Shown here one piece after another: positions 18,631-25,771 of a stretch of DNA of 64,000 nucleotides. The position numbers were made by a program, and so were the translations under genes. The stretch comes from CAYYYG01 sp964490875 (GTDB taxonomy: Bacteria > Patescibacteriota > Microgenomatia > UBA1406 > GWC2-37-13). The stretch spans positions 1 to 64,000 of the forward strand of contig CAZBEF010000008.1 in NCBI GenBank assembly GCA_964490875.1, given 5' to 3'. Below the pieces are notes generated by a model that did no database searches, was not told the origin of the DNA, and worked only from the letters and a program-made list of their open reading frames with translations. Positions within the stretch are counted from its first letter, which is position 1. Each line of letters starts with the position of its first letter.

Positions 18631-19809
18631 ATGCTGATGTATTATCTGTTGTTTTCTTCCTTATTGTTTCTGTTTTCATTCGGCCAGTTGGGCAGGATCT
18701 CTTTTCTCCATCAAGAAGTGAATCTATATGCATACGAAGTAATTCTCGGAATTTTGTTGGCTGTCTTTCTTTGGAAATACCGGCTTCAGCCATTTAAAAA
18801 ATCAAACAGGCTTATCAAGTCAATCATGCTTTTTCTAAGCTATCTGGCGTTTTCGTATCTTATATCTTTATTCAGATTCACTGTACAAGAGAACATTGTT
18901 GGATTTTTATATCTTATCCGGCTAATTGTCTATTTTATATTCTTCATCTATCTGCTGCACAACGCTGCACGAAAAGATTTAAGTAAAAAGTTTTCGACAT
19001 TTCTTCATTTTCTGATTTTCGGATTTTTCGGAATAACAATCGGCACGTCACTTGGTCAGTTTTCGTTGTATCCGGATATCAGAAATTTGTGGTACGCGGG
19101 CTGGGATCCGCATCTGAATAGAATGGTCGGTGTATTTTTGGAACCGCCAATATCGGGGGCGATCTATGGACTGTTATTTTTTTATTTTGCACTGCGGCCA
19201 AAGAAAATGTTTCCATTTAAAATTTTTGCGCTGACTGTTTTGTTTATTTTTATTTTGCTGACCTATTCACGAGGAACTTATTTGGGTTTTATGATAGCTC
19301 TTTTTCTTATGCTGGCGATGCAGCTTAACATCAAGCGCACTCATATCATCGCTATCACTATTATTTTTCTGGCATCGTTATTTGTCATAACGAAACTGCC
19401 CGGAGAAGGCGCCAATTTGGCCCGGACAAGCACCATCATAACCAGGCTGGAAAATTATCAGGAAGGATTCCGTATTTGGTCTAAAAATCCAATCCTTGGC
19501 GTTGGCTACAATCATATTCGATATGTTCGGGAAGCCAAGCCGGTGTCGCTTAATTCAACAGACCTAAGTCATGCTGAAGCATCGTTTCACTCGAGTTTTC
19601 TGGTTATTCTTGTAGCTTCCGGCGTTATCGGACTGATATTTTTTGTCTTTATGTTGTATGAGCTTGCTATGACAAGCCAATATTCTATGTATGCAGCTGT
19701 TTTCTTAAGTATTTCTTCGTTAACGGACAATGTAATTCTTCATCCGTTTATTTTATTTCTGGCGTTTTTTATTATTGCCGTCTCAACTATTCATCTTTCT
19801 GATAAGTAA
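18631..19809 (+). CDS. O-antigen ligase/polymerase-like membrane protein (Wzy_C family)
   Basis: This 392-residue, strongly hydrophobic protein has about 10-11 predicted TM helices and a large periplasm-facing loop between about 285 and 320. Family signs are the GVFLEPPISGAIYGL segment, TYSRGTYLGFMIAL, ENYQEGFRIWSKNPILGVGYNHI, and the C-terminal ASFHSSFLVILVASGVIGLIFF, which matches the conserved H-S-x-x-L region of WaaL/Wzy proteins. These enzymes join or polymerise lipid-linked glycans on the outer face of the membrane. Its last 23 nt overlap the convergent Ig-like gene. Ligase and polymerase cannot be told apart here. Confidence 0.82.
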   Translation: MLMYYLLFSSLLFLFSFGQLGRISFLHQEVNLYAYEVILGILLAVFLWKYRLQPFKKSNRLIKSIMLFLSYLAFSYLISLFRFTVQENIVGFLYLIRLIVYFIFFIYLLHNAARKDLSKKFSTFLHFLIFGFFGITIGTSLGQFSLYPDIRNLWYAGWDPHLNRMVGVFLEPPISGAIYGLLFFYFALRPKKMFPFKIFALTVLFIFILLTYSRGTYLGFMIALFLMLAMQLNIKRTHIIAITIIFLASLFVITKLPGEGANLARTSTIITRLENYQEGFRIWSKNPILGVGYNHIRYVREAKPVSLNSTDLSHAEASFHSSFLVILVASGVIGLIFFVFMLYELAMTSQYSMYAAVFLSISSLTDNVILHPFILFLAFFIIAVSTIHLSDK

Positions 19810-20497
19810 CGGTAAGCGTCTTTTTTTCTTCATTTCCGGCATCATCGGTCGCTGTAATCTCAATTTTATTCTCGCCTTCTTTTAACCGTACTGTTGTCTG
19901 GAATTTGCCTGTTGCATCGACAATAACCGGCATTTGGTTGGCCTTGATGGTGATCTCTTTATCTGTCGTACCTTTTATAGTAAGATCAGACTTTGAAGTT
20001 TTCGAGTTATCTTGCGGCTCGGAGATTTCGAGCTTTGGCTTTTCATCACTGTATAAAATAGTATAAACATCAGACTTCTTTTCTTTCTTTTTATCTTCGG
20101 CAATTGCTTTTATATATACATTATTGGCACCTTTTTTGAGGTCGCCGATTTCGTCGTTGAAAGAAGGCATATCAACAATAGAATGCGACTCGACTTTTTC
20201 ATCATTTATATAGTATTCGATGGTTTTAAAGTTAGTCGCCGATCCGGAAATAACAAAACGGGCGCTGTTTGTAGCCGTTGGAATACTATCAATATGCAGC
20301 GATCCAAAGAAGTTATCCTGTGTTTGCTGCTCTTGATCCGAGTTTTTGGAGAATAACTTCCCGAAAAATAGGGAGGAGTTGATGAGCGCGTTAAAGCCCA
20401 CGTTAAATAGTATGGCCATTAAGATAATAATTAAAACCACTATGAAAATGAGTTTTTTGATGAATTGTTTGCGTCTATGGGAATCTAGTCGTGACAT
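19787..20497 (-). CDS. Membrane-anchored protein with bacterial Ig-like domains
   Basis: This 236-residue protein has a positively charged N-terminus, one TM helix at about 15-35 and an extracellular part. Residues about 65-145 look like a first beta-sandwich (SIPTATNSARFVISGSATNF). Residues 155-233 form an Ig-like domain of the glucodextranase-B type (ITIKANQMPVIVDATGKFQTTVRLKEGENKIEITATDDAGNEEKKTLTVTY, shown in part). The role is probably surface binding or scaffolding. Its ATG is only 3 nt downstream of the tRNA-Thr 3' end, so expression should depend on tRNA processing. The 3' end overlaps the convergent ligase gene by 23 nt. Confidence 0.75.
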   Translation of the reverse strand: MSRLDSHRRKQFIKKLIFIVVLIIILMAILFNVGFNALINSSLFFGKLFSKNSDQEQQTQDNFFGSLHIDSIPTATNSARFVISGSATNFKTIEYYINDEKVESHSIVDMPSFNDEIGDLKKGANNVYIKAIAEDKKKEKKSDVYTILYSDEKPKLEISEPQDNSKTSKSDLTIKGTTDKEITIKANQMPVIVDATGKFQTTVRLKEGENKIEITATDDAGNEEKKTLTVTYQKDE

Positions 20498-20500
20498 ATG

Positions 20501-20573
20501 AGCCGATAGTCGGGTTCGAACCGACGATCTTTCGCTTACGAAGCGACTGCTCTACCAGCTGAGCTATATCGGC
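20501..20573 (-). tRNA. tRNA-Thr (CGT anticodon)
   Basis: The minus strand folds as a cloverleaf: acceptor GCCGATA/TATCGGC, D arm GCTCAGCTGGTAGAGC, anticodon loop TTCGTAA (anticodon CGT, reading ACG), and T arm GTCGG-TTCGAAC-CCGAC. The discriminator is U73 and no CCA is encoded. The anticodon stem has one outer mismatch (G27-A43). It follows tRNA-Gly and precedes a protein gene by 3 nt. Confidence 0.95.
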
Positions 20574-20612
20574 GGGTTTACATTCTATTATAACGAACAA
20601 TAGATTTTAGAG

Positions 20613-20683
20613 AGCGGGATACGGGAGTCGGACCCGTTTCTCATCCTTGGGAAGGACGCATTAAACCGTTTAACTAATCCCGC
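20613..20683 (-). tRNA. tRNA-Gly (CCC anticodon)
   Basis: The minus strand folds as a cloverleaf: acceptor GCGGGAT/ATCCCGC, D arm GTTAAACGGTTTAAT, anticodon stem CGTCC/GGATG with loop TTCCCAA (anticodon CCC, reading GGG), and T arm CGGG-TCCGACT-CCCG. The discriminator is U and no CCA is encoded. It is the first gene of a short tRNA-Gly, tRNA-Thr, mRNA transcription unit. Confidence 0.94.
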
Positions 20684-20699
20684 AGAAATATACAGAAAT

Positions 20700-20705
20700 A
20701 TTATA
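20700..20705 (-). promoter_or_regulatory. -10 box of the tRNA-Gly/tRNA-Thr unit
   Basis: A minus-strand TATAAT lies 16 nt before the tRNA-Gly 5' end. The -35 region is not clear. It is the only strong -10 candidate between the LysM gene and the tRNAs. Confidence 0.4.
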
Positions 20706-20800
20706 CTATCGAAGCCGTTTTTGCCAGGCAAAATAAGTGTTCAAATATTTTCATCATAGGAGGACGAACGTCTGAAACACGAGAGTATGTACGGAAGTAG

Positions 20801-21958
20801 TTACTTCTTGGCTGGTATAGAAAGAACGTTCCCTTTATGAATAATACTAGGATTAGCGAGTTTATTAGCCTCTGCAATTTTTTTCCAGGCAAACCCGTCG
20901 CCATAGAACTGAACGGCAATATTCCACAAATTGTCGCCGGCGACAACAGTGTATTTCTGAACTTTGTCGGTAACTTTGGTATTAGCTGCCAATATCTCAG
21001 GTTTTGAGTTGGAAACACTTTCTTTCTTAACTTCTGCAGGCTTTGTCGGTTCTGCCTTGGCAACAGTCTTTTTTTCTACAGCCATGACTTCTGCTTTTGG
21101 CAGAATAAGCTTTTGTCCGGCATAGATAAGTCCTGCCTGTGTCAGTTTGTTGGCTTTTGCGATGTCGGCGGCCTTAAATCCGGTTCCATAGACAGATTCG
21201 GCAATTTTCCATAGACTATCATCTTTTTTAACAATATAGCTGTCCTTGGACGGCTGAACGGCCACTACAGGGGTTACAGTCGGTTTTTGGACGGCAGTTG
21301 TCGGTTTAGCAACGGTAACGGTCGGTTTAACCGGTGTTGCGGTGGGTTTTACTGGTGTTGAAGTTGGTTTTTTAGTAGGAGCAATTGTCATAGTTGGTGT
21401 GACGGTAGGAGTTGCTGTAGGCTTAGCTGTTGGTTTTATAGTAGGTGTAGCGGTAGGCACAGTTGTCGATGTGGGTTTCGGCGTAGATGTTGGCGTATTT
21501 GTTGCTGTAGGATTAGTTGTTGGCTTTTGAGCAATGATTACGGTTTTCGTTTTTGGTTTTACGGTTGGCTTAGGTGAAGGTGTTGGTGTTGGAGTTGATT
21601 TTTTTGCGTACGGATCTTGAGGAGGAGGAAGCTTTACTTCTTTCGATTTGTCGTAGGTGCTTTTTTCAAAAATATTTTTGTCTGAAATATCTGCAGAATT
21701 GAGAGCTGTCTTACTGTTTACTGCAGCTTTTTGATATAAGGTAACTTTACTCGCGTTTAATTTTGAGATTGTTGGAATAGGAGAATTTCTTGTGAAAATA
21801 AGCAAAGTGATGATTAAAGAGATACCAATAAGAGCAGTAAGAGCAATGTATGCAAAATTTCGACTTAAAGGAGAATTTTTCTTTCCTTCCACGCCTTCTG
21901 TATTCGTCTGATTTTGATAATTTGCAGTATCAATATTAGTATAATTTTTATTGTTCAT
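20801..21958 (-). CDS. Membrane-anchored double-LysM protein with Pro/Thr-rich stalk
   Basis: This 385-residue protein has a cytoplasmic N-terminus, one TM helix at about 34-56, a long P/T/K-rich low-complexity stalk (about 115-240), LysM domain 1 at about 242-290 (VKKDDSLWKIAESVYG) and LysM domain 2 at 334-385 (VVAGDNLWNIAVQFYGDGF). LysM modules bind GlcNAc-containing glycans such as peptidoglycan, so this is likely a wall-binding tether displayed through the stalk. No catalytic domain is present. The gene is divergent from PolX and convergent with nothing. A 117-bp gap containing the tRNA promoter follows. Confidence 0.9.
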   Translation of the reverse strand: MNNKNYTNIDTANYQNQTNTEGVEGKKNSPLSRNFAYIALTALIGISLIITLLIFTRNSPIPTISKLNASKVTLYQKAAVNSKTALNSADISDKNIFEKSTYDKSKEVKLPPPQDPYAKKSTPTPTPSPKPTVKPKTKTVIIAQKPTTNPTATNTPTSTPKPTSTTVPTATPTIKPTAKPTATPTVTPTMTIAPTKKPTSTPVKPTATPVKPTVTVAKPTTAVQKPTVTPVVAVQPSKDSYIVKKDDSLWKIAESVYGTGFKAADIAKANKLTQAGLIYAGQKLILPKAEVMAVEKKTVAKAEPTKPAEVKKESVSNSKPEILAANTKVTDKVQKYTVVAGDNLWNIAVQFYGDGFAWKKIAEANKLANPSIIHKGNVLSIPAKK

Positions 21959-22063
21959 TTATGCTCTAAAAAATATATAATGAAATATCGTGAGAAAATG
22001 TATATGAGAAATTTTTATAGGTATAATTTACCACAAATATATTAAATTACAAGCGCATCGCAT

Positions 22064-23881
22064 ATGGAAGCCAAATTCTCCAATAAAAAGTTAGCCGAAA
22101 TACTCAGATTTGTAGCCGCAGCTTATACTTTGACAAACGAAAATAAATTCAAGATTATCGCGTATCAAAAAGCTGCAGACACAATAGAACATCTGACAAG
22201 CGAATTATATGATTCCTGGCAGGATGGCAGACTGGAAAAAATATCTGGTATAGGCCCTACTATAGGCGAACATATCAGAGAGTATTTTGTAAAGGGACAT
22301 TCATCTCATTTCGACAAAATTCTATCTCAAATTCCAAAGCCGGTCTTTGTGCTTATGAATGTTCCGTCTATAGGACCTAAGACAGCTTATAAACTGGTTA
22401 AGGAATTAAAGCTAAAATCTGCTGAAATGGTAGTGCCTGATCTGAAAAAGGCAGCCGAAGAAGGCAAAATAGAGAATATTCCCACTTTTGGAAAGAAATC
22501 GCAGGAGGAAATTCTGAAAGCAATAGAACTATATAACAAAAAGCCAGAAGGAGCAGATCGTATGCCGCTGCCTTATGCACATGCGCTGGCGCTGGATATT
22601 ATTGCATATCTGAAAAAGCTACCCATTAAGCGCGCCGATGCGCTGGGTTCTTTGCGCCGCATGGTCTCAACAATAGGTGATATTGATATTGCAGTAGCTA
22701 CAGACTCTCTAGATCCGAAGCAGATTATTGACCATTTTATCAGATATCCAAAAACTATTTCCGTAGACAATGCAGGCGACAAAAAAGCGTCAATTATCAT
22801 ATCACCTCGAATTCGGGTGGATCTGCGCGTACAGGACACTAAGTCATATGGATCTATGCTTCAATATTTTACCGGTAGTAAGGCGCACAATGTGAAGCTG
22901 CGGGAGCTTGCTATGAAAAAAGGATTTTCCTTATCGGAATGGGGCGTTAAGAAAATAAATTTGAACAAGCCGGAGCATGATGATAAAAAAAATACATCAT
23001 TTGTCGATTATGAATTTAAAACCGAAGAAGAGTTATACAAATTTTTTGATCTCCAGATTATGCCGCCGGAAATTCGGGAAGGAACTAATGAGCTGGAATT
23101 TTCGCGAAAAAAAACAATACCACGGCTGGTTGAAGTGAAAGATATAAAAGGGGATCTCCATATACATTCATCATATAATATACAAACATCGCATGATGTT
23201 GGACAAAATTCATATAAAGAGTTACTTCAAACTGCCGACAAAATGGGATATCAGTACATAGGTTTCGCTGATCATAACCCAAAGCAATCCGGTTTAAGTG
23301 AGGATCAAATTATTAACATCATGAAAAGGAGAAAGGAACATATTGATGAAATAAATACATCAGATAATAGATCAAAATCTTTTATCGGATTAGAAACCGA
23401 TATTCTGCCATCGGGAGCGATAGCTTTGCCGGAAAAAGCGATCGAGTATGTGGATTACTTAATTGTTTCCATACATAGCTCATTTACCATGCCGAGGGAA
23501 GAAATGACGAAAAGAGTTGCACGAGCATTGTCTTATCCAAAAGTACGAATATTCGGCCATCCCACCGGCCGGCTTCTCAATAAACGTCATGGAGTTGATC
23601 TAAACTGGGATGTTATCTTTGATATTGTAAAAAAGAACAATCAAGCATTGGAGATAAATTCTGCTTATGAACGATTGGACCTGCCTGATATTTTAGTACG
23701 TGATGCTATCAATTATGATATAAGATGTATTATAGATACTGATTCACATGCAAGTGCTCATATGGATGCCATGCAGTATGGAGTGTCTGTTGCACGCCGG
23801 GGATGGGCTACTAAAAGTGATATAATAAATACAGAATCATACGAAAAATTTAGAAAATGGTTGTTGAATGACAAGAATTAA
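22064..23881 (+). CDS. polX: PolX: DNA polymerase X with C-terminal PHP nuclease domain
   Basis: This 605-residue protein has the bacterial PolX layout. Residues 1-160 hold the 8-kDa helical and helix-hairpin-helix region (SGIGPTIGEHIREY near 61-74, VPSIGPKTAYKLV near 100-112). The palm nucleotidyltransferase has GS (195-196), D206 and D208 (GDIDIA) and D253 (VDLRV). The PHP domain is at about 360-600 with metal ligands H365, H367, D403, H404, E444, H471, H499, D558 and H562. It fills gaps and trims 3' ends in base-excision-type repair. All catalytic residues of both domains are present, so both activities are expected. The length is close to the usual 570-580 residues. Confidence 0.95.
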   Translation: MEAKFSNKKLAEILRFVAAAYTLTNENKFKIIAYQKAADTIEHLTSELYDSWQDGRLEKISGIGPTIGEHIREYFVKGHSSHFDKILSQIPKPVFVLMNVPSIGPKTAYKLVKELKLKSAEMVVPDLKKAAEEGKIENIPTFGKKSQEEILKAIELYNKKPEGADRMPLPYAHALALDIIAYLKKLPIKRADALGSLRRMVSTIGDIDIAVATDSLDPKQIIDHFIRYPKTISVDNAGDKKASIIISPRIRVDLRVQDTKSYGSMLQYFTGSKAHNVKLRELAMKKGFSLSEWGVKKINLNKPEHDDKKNTSFVDYEFKTEEELYKFFDLQIMPPEIREGTNELEFSRKKTIPRLVEVKDIKGDLHIHSSYNIQTSHDVGQNSYKELLQTADKMGYQYIGFADHNPKQSGLSEDQIINIMKRRKEHIDEINTSDNRSKSFIGLETDILPSGAIALPEKAIEYVDYLIVSIHSSFTMPREEMTKRVARALSYPKVRIFGHPTGRLLNKRHGVDLNWDVIFDIVKKNNQALEINSAYERLDLPDILVRDAINYDIRCIIDTDSHASAHMDAMQYGVSVARRGWATKSDIINTESYEKFRKWLLNDKN

Positions 23882-23897
23882 ATGAATTTTTATAAGT

Positions 23898-23907
23898 AAG
23901 GAGGTGA
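23898..23907 (+). promoter_or_regulatory. Strong Shine-Dalgarno site of lemA
   Basis: AAGGAGGTGA lies 8 nt (from the AGGAGG core) before the ATG at 23913. It rules out a GTG reading within the site itself as the start, and it is one of two textbook ribosome binding sites in the window. Confidence 0.75.
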
Positions 23908-23912
23908 ATATA

Positions 23913-24467
23913 ATGAATTTGATATACATTTTAATAGGAGCTGCTATTCTTTTTGCATTCTACTTTATTGCTATCTACAATAGTTTGGTAGTGTTGAAGG
24001 CAAGAATCCAGGAAGCACTTTCTGGAATTGATGTTCAGCTTAAAAGACGTGCAGATCTTATTCCAAATCTTGTAGAGACAGTAAAAGGTTATGCTAAGCA
24101 TGAAAAAGAAGTTTTCGATAATGTTACGAAAGCACGAAGCGCTCTTATGTCTGCCGATTCTATGCAGGCAAAGGCCGAGGCAAATAATATGCTTACTTCA
24201 GCATTGAAGTCGTTGTTTGCTGTTGCAGAAGCGTATCCAGACTTAAAAGCAGCTACTAATTTTCAGGATTTACAGAGGCAGCTTGAGGATACCGAAGATA
24301 AGATTGCGTATTCAAGACAGTTCTATAACGGAAATGTGTTGGATTATAATGCAAAGGTTCAGATGTTCCCAAGTAATTTTGTGGCGAGTATGTTTGGGTT
24401 TAGGCCATATGATTATTTTGCGGCAACTGAAGAGGAACGGAAGAATGTACAAGTGAAGTTTACGTAA
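23913..24467 (+). CDS. lemA: LemA family protein
   Basis: This 184-residue protein has an N-terminal membrane helix (about 2-22, LIYILIGAAILFAFYFIAIY) followed by the LemA helical domain with its hallmark segments IQEALSGIDVQLKRRADLIPNLVETVKGYAKHE (in part), and the C-terminal FNGNVLDYN-like region (FYNGNVLDYNAKVQMFPSN). LemA proteins are membrane-linked with most of the chain outside. Their role is not well defined, but they very often pair with an M48 protease, as here with htpX. The start is set by the strong ribosome binding site. A structured spacer separates it from htpX. Confidence 0.93.
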   Translation: MNLIYILIGAAILFAFYFIAIYNSLVVLKARIQEALSGIDVQLKRRADLIPNLVETVKGYAKHEKEVFDNVTKARSALMSADSMQAKAEANNMLTSALKSLFAVAEAYPDLKAATNFQDLQRQLEDTEDKIAYSRQFYNGNVLDYNAKVQMFPSNFVASMFGFRPYDYFAATEEERKNVQVKFT

Positions 24468-24479
24468 ATGAACATTTAA

Positions 24480-24645
24480 AATCTGGCAGGGACTGTCTTT
24501 CGCTCCTCCTATCGGTGCTCATTTTAGTAGTGCTCTATAGGTGGCAGCCTGAAAGGGTAATGGCTCCTGTTCTTCCAGAGTTGGTTGGCAACCTTAACGG
24601 TCATTGCGCGCCGACAGGATCCTCCGCTCAGCCACCTGCCAGATT
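24480..24645. other. Structured intergenic segment between lemA and htpX
   Basis: The two ends form a perfect 11-bp inverted repeat (AATCTGGCAGG core, 24480-24490 against 24635-24645). Inside are further complementary pieces, for example GGTGGC (24540-24545) with GCCACC (24631-24636), and GGTTGGCAACC. This could be a small RNA or an operon-internal structured leader. No RNase P, tmRNA or SRP consensus was recognised. Confidence 0.35.
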
Positions 24646-24662
24646 AGAGTTTGACAATAAAT

Positions 24663-25571
24663 ATGACTGTATATAACCAGATTGCATACAATAAGACTCG
24701 AACATATCTCACAATTTTTGTGTTTGTACTACTTGTGGCTGGATTTTTCTTTTTGCTGGGAAGGTATTTTGAAAGTTCTGCTGCGGCGAATGGGTATTTT
24801 GTTGTGGGTTTTATATTTGCTACATTATCGTCAATAGGAAGTTATTTTTATGCTGACAAAATTGTTCTGTTTACAATGGGTGCACGCCCGGCAGATAAAA
24901 AAAATTATTTTGACTATTACACTGTTACAGAAAATTTAAGTATTGCAGCAGGTTTGCCGATGCCGAAGTTGTATGTGATAGATGATCCGTCGCCGAATGC
25001 GTTTGCTACAGGGCGTGATCCTAAACATGCTGTTGTGGGTGCGACAACTGGATTGCTGCAGAAGTTAGACAGAGCAGAGCTCGAAGGTGTTATTGCCCAT
25101 GAACTTTCACATGTGAAGAATTACGATATCCTTCTTTCTACAATAGTCGCAGTTCTAGTGGGAACTATTGCATTGGTTTCGGATTGGATGATGCGAAGTT
25201 TCTGGTGGGGAGGGTTTAACCGCGATGAAGATCGGCGCGATAGGAATCCAATTGTATTTTTGTTTGTAATTATAGCTCTGATTCTGGGGCCGATAATCGC
25301 AACTCTTATTCAGCTTGCGATTTCACGAAGAAGGGAATTTTTGGCTGATGCAAGCGGAGCTTTACTTACCCGATATCCAGAAGGTTTGGCACGAGCGCTT
25401 GAGAAAATTTCTGCCGATCCGGTGCCGATGAGGCATGCTGCTTCTTCTACTGCGCATTTGTTTATTTCGAATCCGTTTAAGAAAGGGCAGAGAGGTTTGT
25501 CGGTTATCGCTACGTTATTTAGTACGCATCCGCCTGTTCAGGAGAGAATTAAGGTTCTGCGAAGTATGTAA
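24663..25571 (+). CDS. htpX: HtpX-like zinc metalloprotease (M48B)
   Basis: With the ATG at 24663 the product has 302 residues. Two N-terminal TM helices (about 13-34 and 43-63) are followed by the M48 catalytic domain with HELSH at 146-150, the downstream zinc ligand region RRREFLADASGALLTRYPEGLARAL (in part; E of EFLAD), and two more hydrophobic helices at about 158-177 and 195-215. HtpX degrades damaged membrane proteins at the cytoplasmic membrane. A TTG at 24651 would give a slightly longer form. Pairing with lemA upstream is common in bacteria. Length and motifs are normal. Confidence 0.95.
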   Translation: MTVYNQIAYNKTRTYLTIFVFVLLVAGFFFLLGRYFESSAAANGYFVVGFIFATLSSIGSYFYADKIVLFTMGARPADKKNYFDYYTVTENLSIAAGLPMPKLYVIDDPSPNAFATGRDPKHAVVGATTGLLQKLDRAELEGVIAHELSHVKNYDILLSTIVAVLVGTIALVSDWMMRSFWWGGFNRDEDRRDRNPIVFLFVIIALILGPIIATLIQLAISRRREFLADASGALLTRYPEGLARALEKISADPVPMRHAASSTAHLFISNPFKKGQRGLSVIATLFSTHPPVQERIKVLRSM

Positions 25572-25670
25572 TGCGAAACATTTTTAGCTTCTACACGATA
25601 TAATATTCTATTAACGAAGATGCTATGTTGGCTGGTACCGTTATGCGCTTATTATAATTATTCGTCGCTT

Positions 25671-25752
25671 GATACCGCATTTTTCGCTCCCGTGGGCGTG
25701 CTCGCGCGTCAAACGCGGTCCGCACCTCCCAAGGTCGCTCTAAATGGGTATC
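25671..25752. repeat. 82-bp inverted-repeat element, copy 2
   Basis: Imperfect terminal inverted repeats (GATACC-GC-ATTT at 25671-25682 against AAAT-G-GGTATC at 25742-25752) enclose a G+C-rich core that resembles the element at 17753-17839 in the same orientation. It ends 19 bp before the ATG of the asparagine synthetase fusion. The rest of the 200-bp gap (25572-25670) shows no gene. Confidence 0.42.
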
Positions 25753-25771
25753 TGCGCTCCGATTAAAATAT

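Noticed and set aside
20701..21063. Minus-strand 120-residue ORF overlapping the LysM gene end
   Set aside because: It is an out-of-frame shadow of the LysM coding region with no family features.
24480..24645. RNase P RNA, tmRNA or SRP RNA in the lemA-htpX gap
   Set aside because: The segment is too short or lacks the conserved motifs of these RNAs. Only the terminal stem is convincing.
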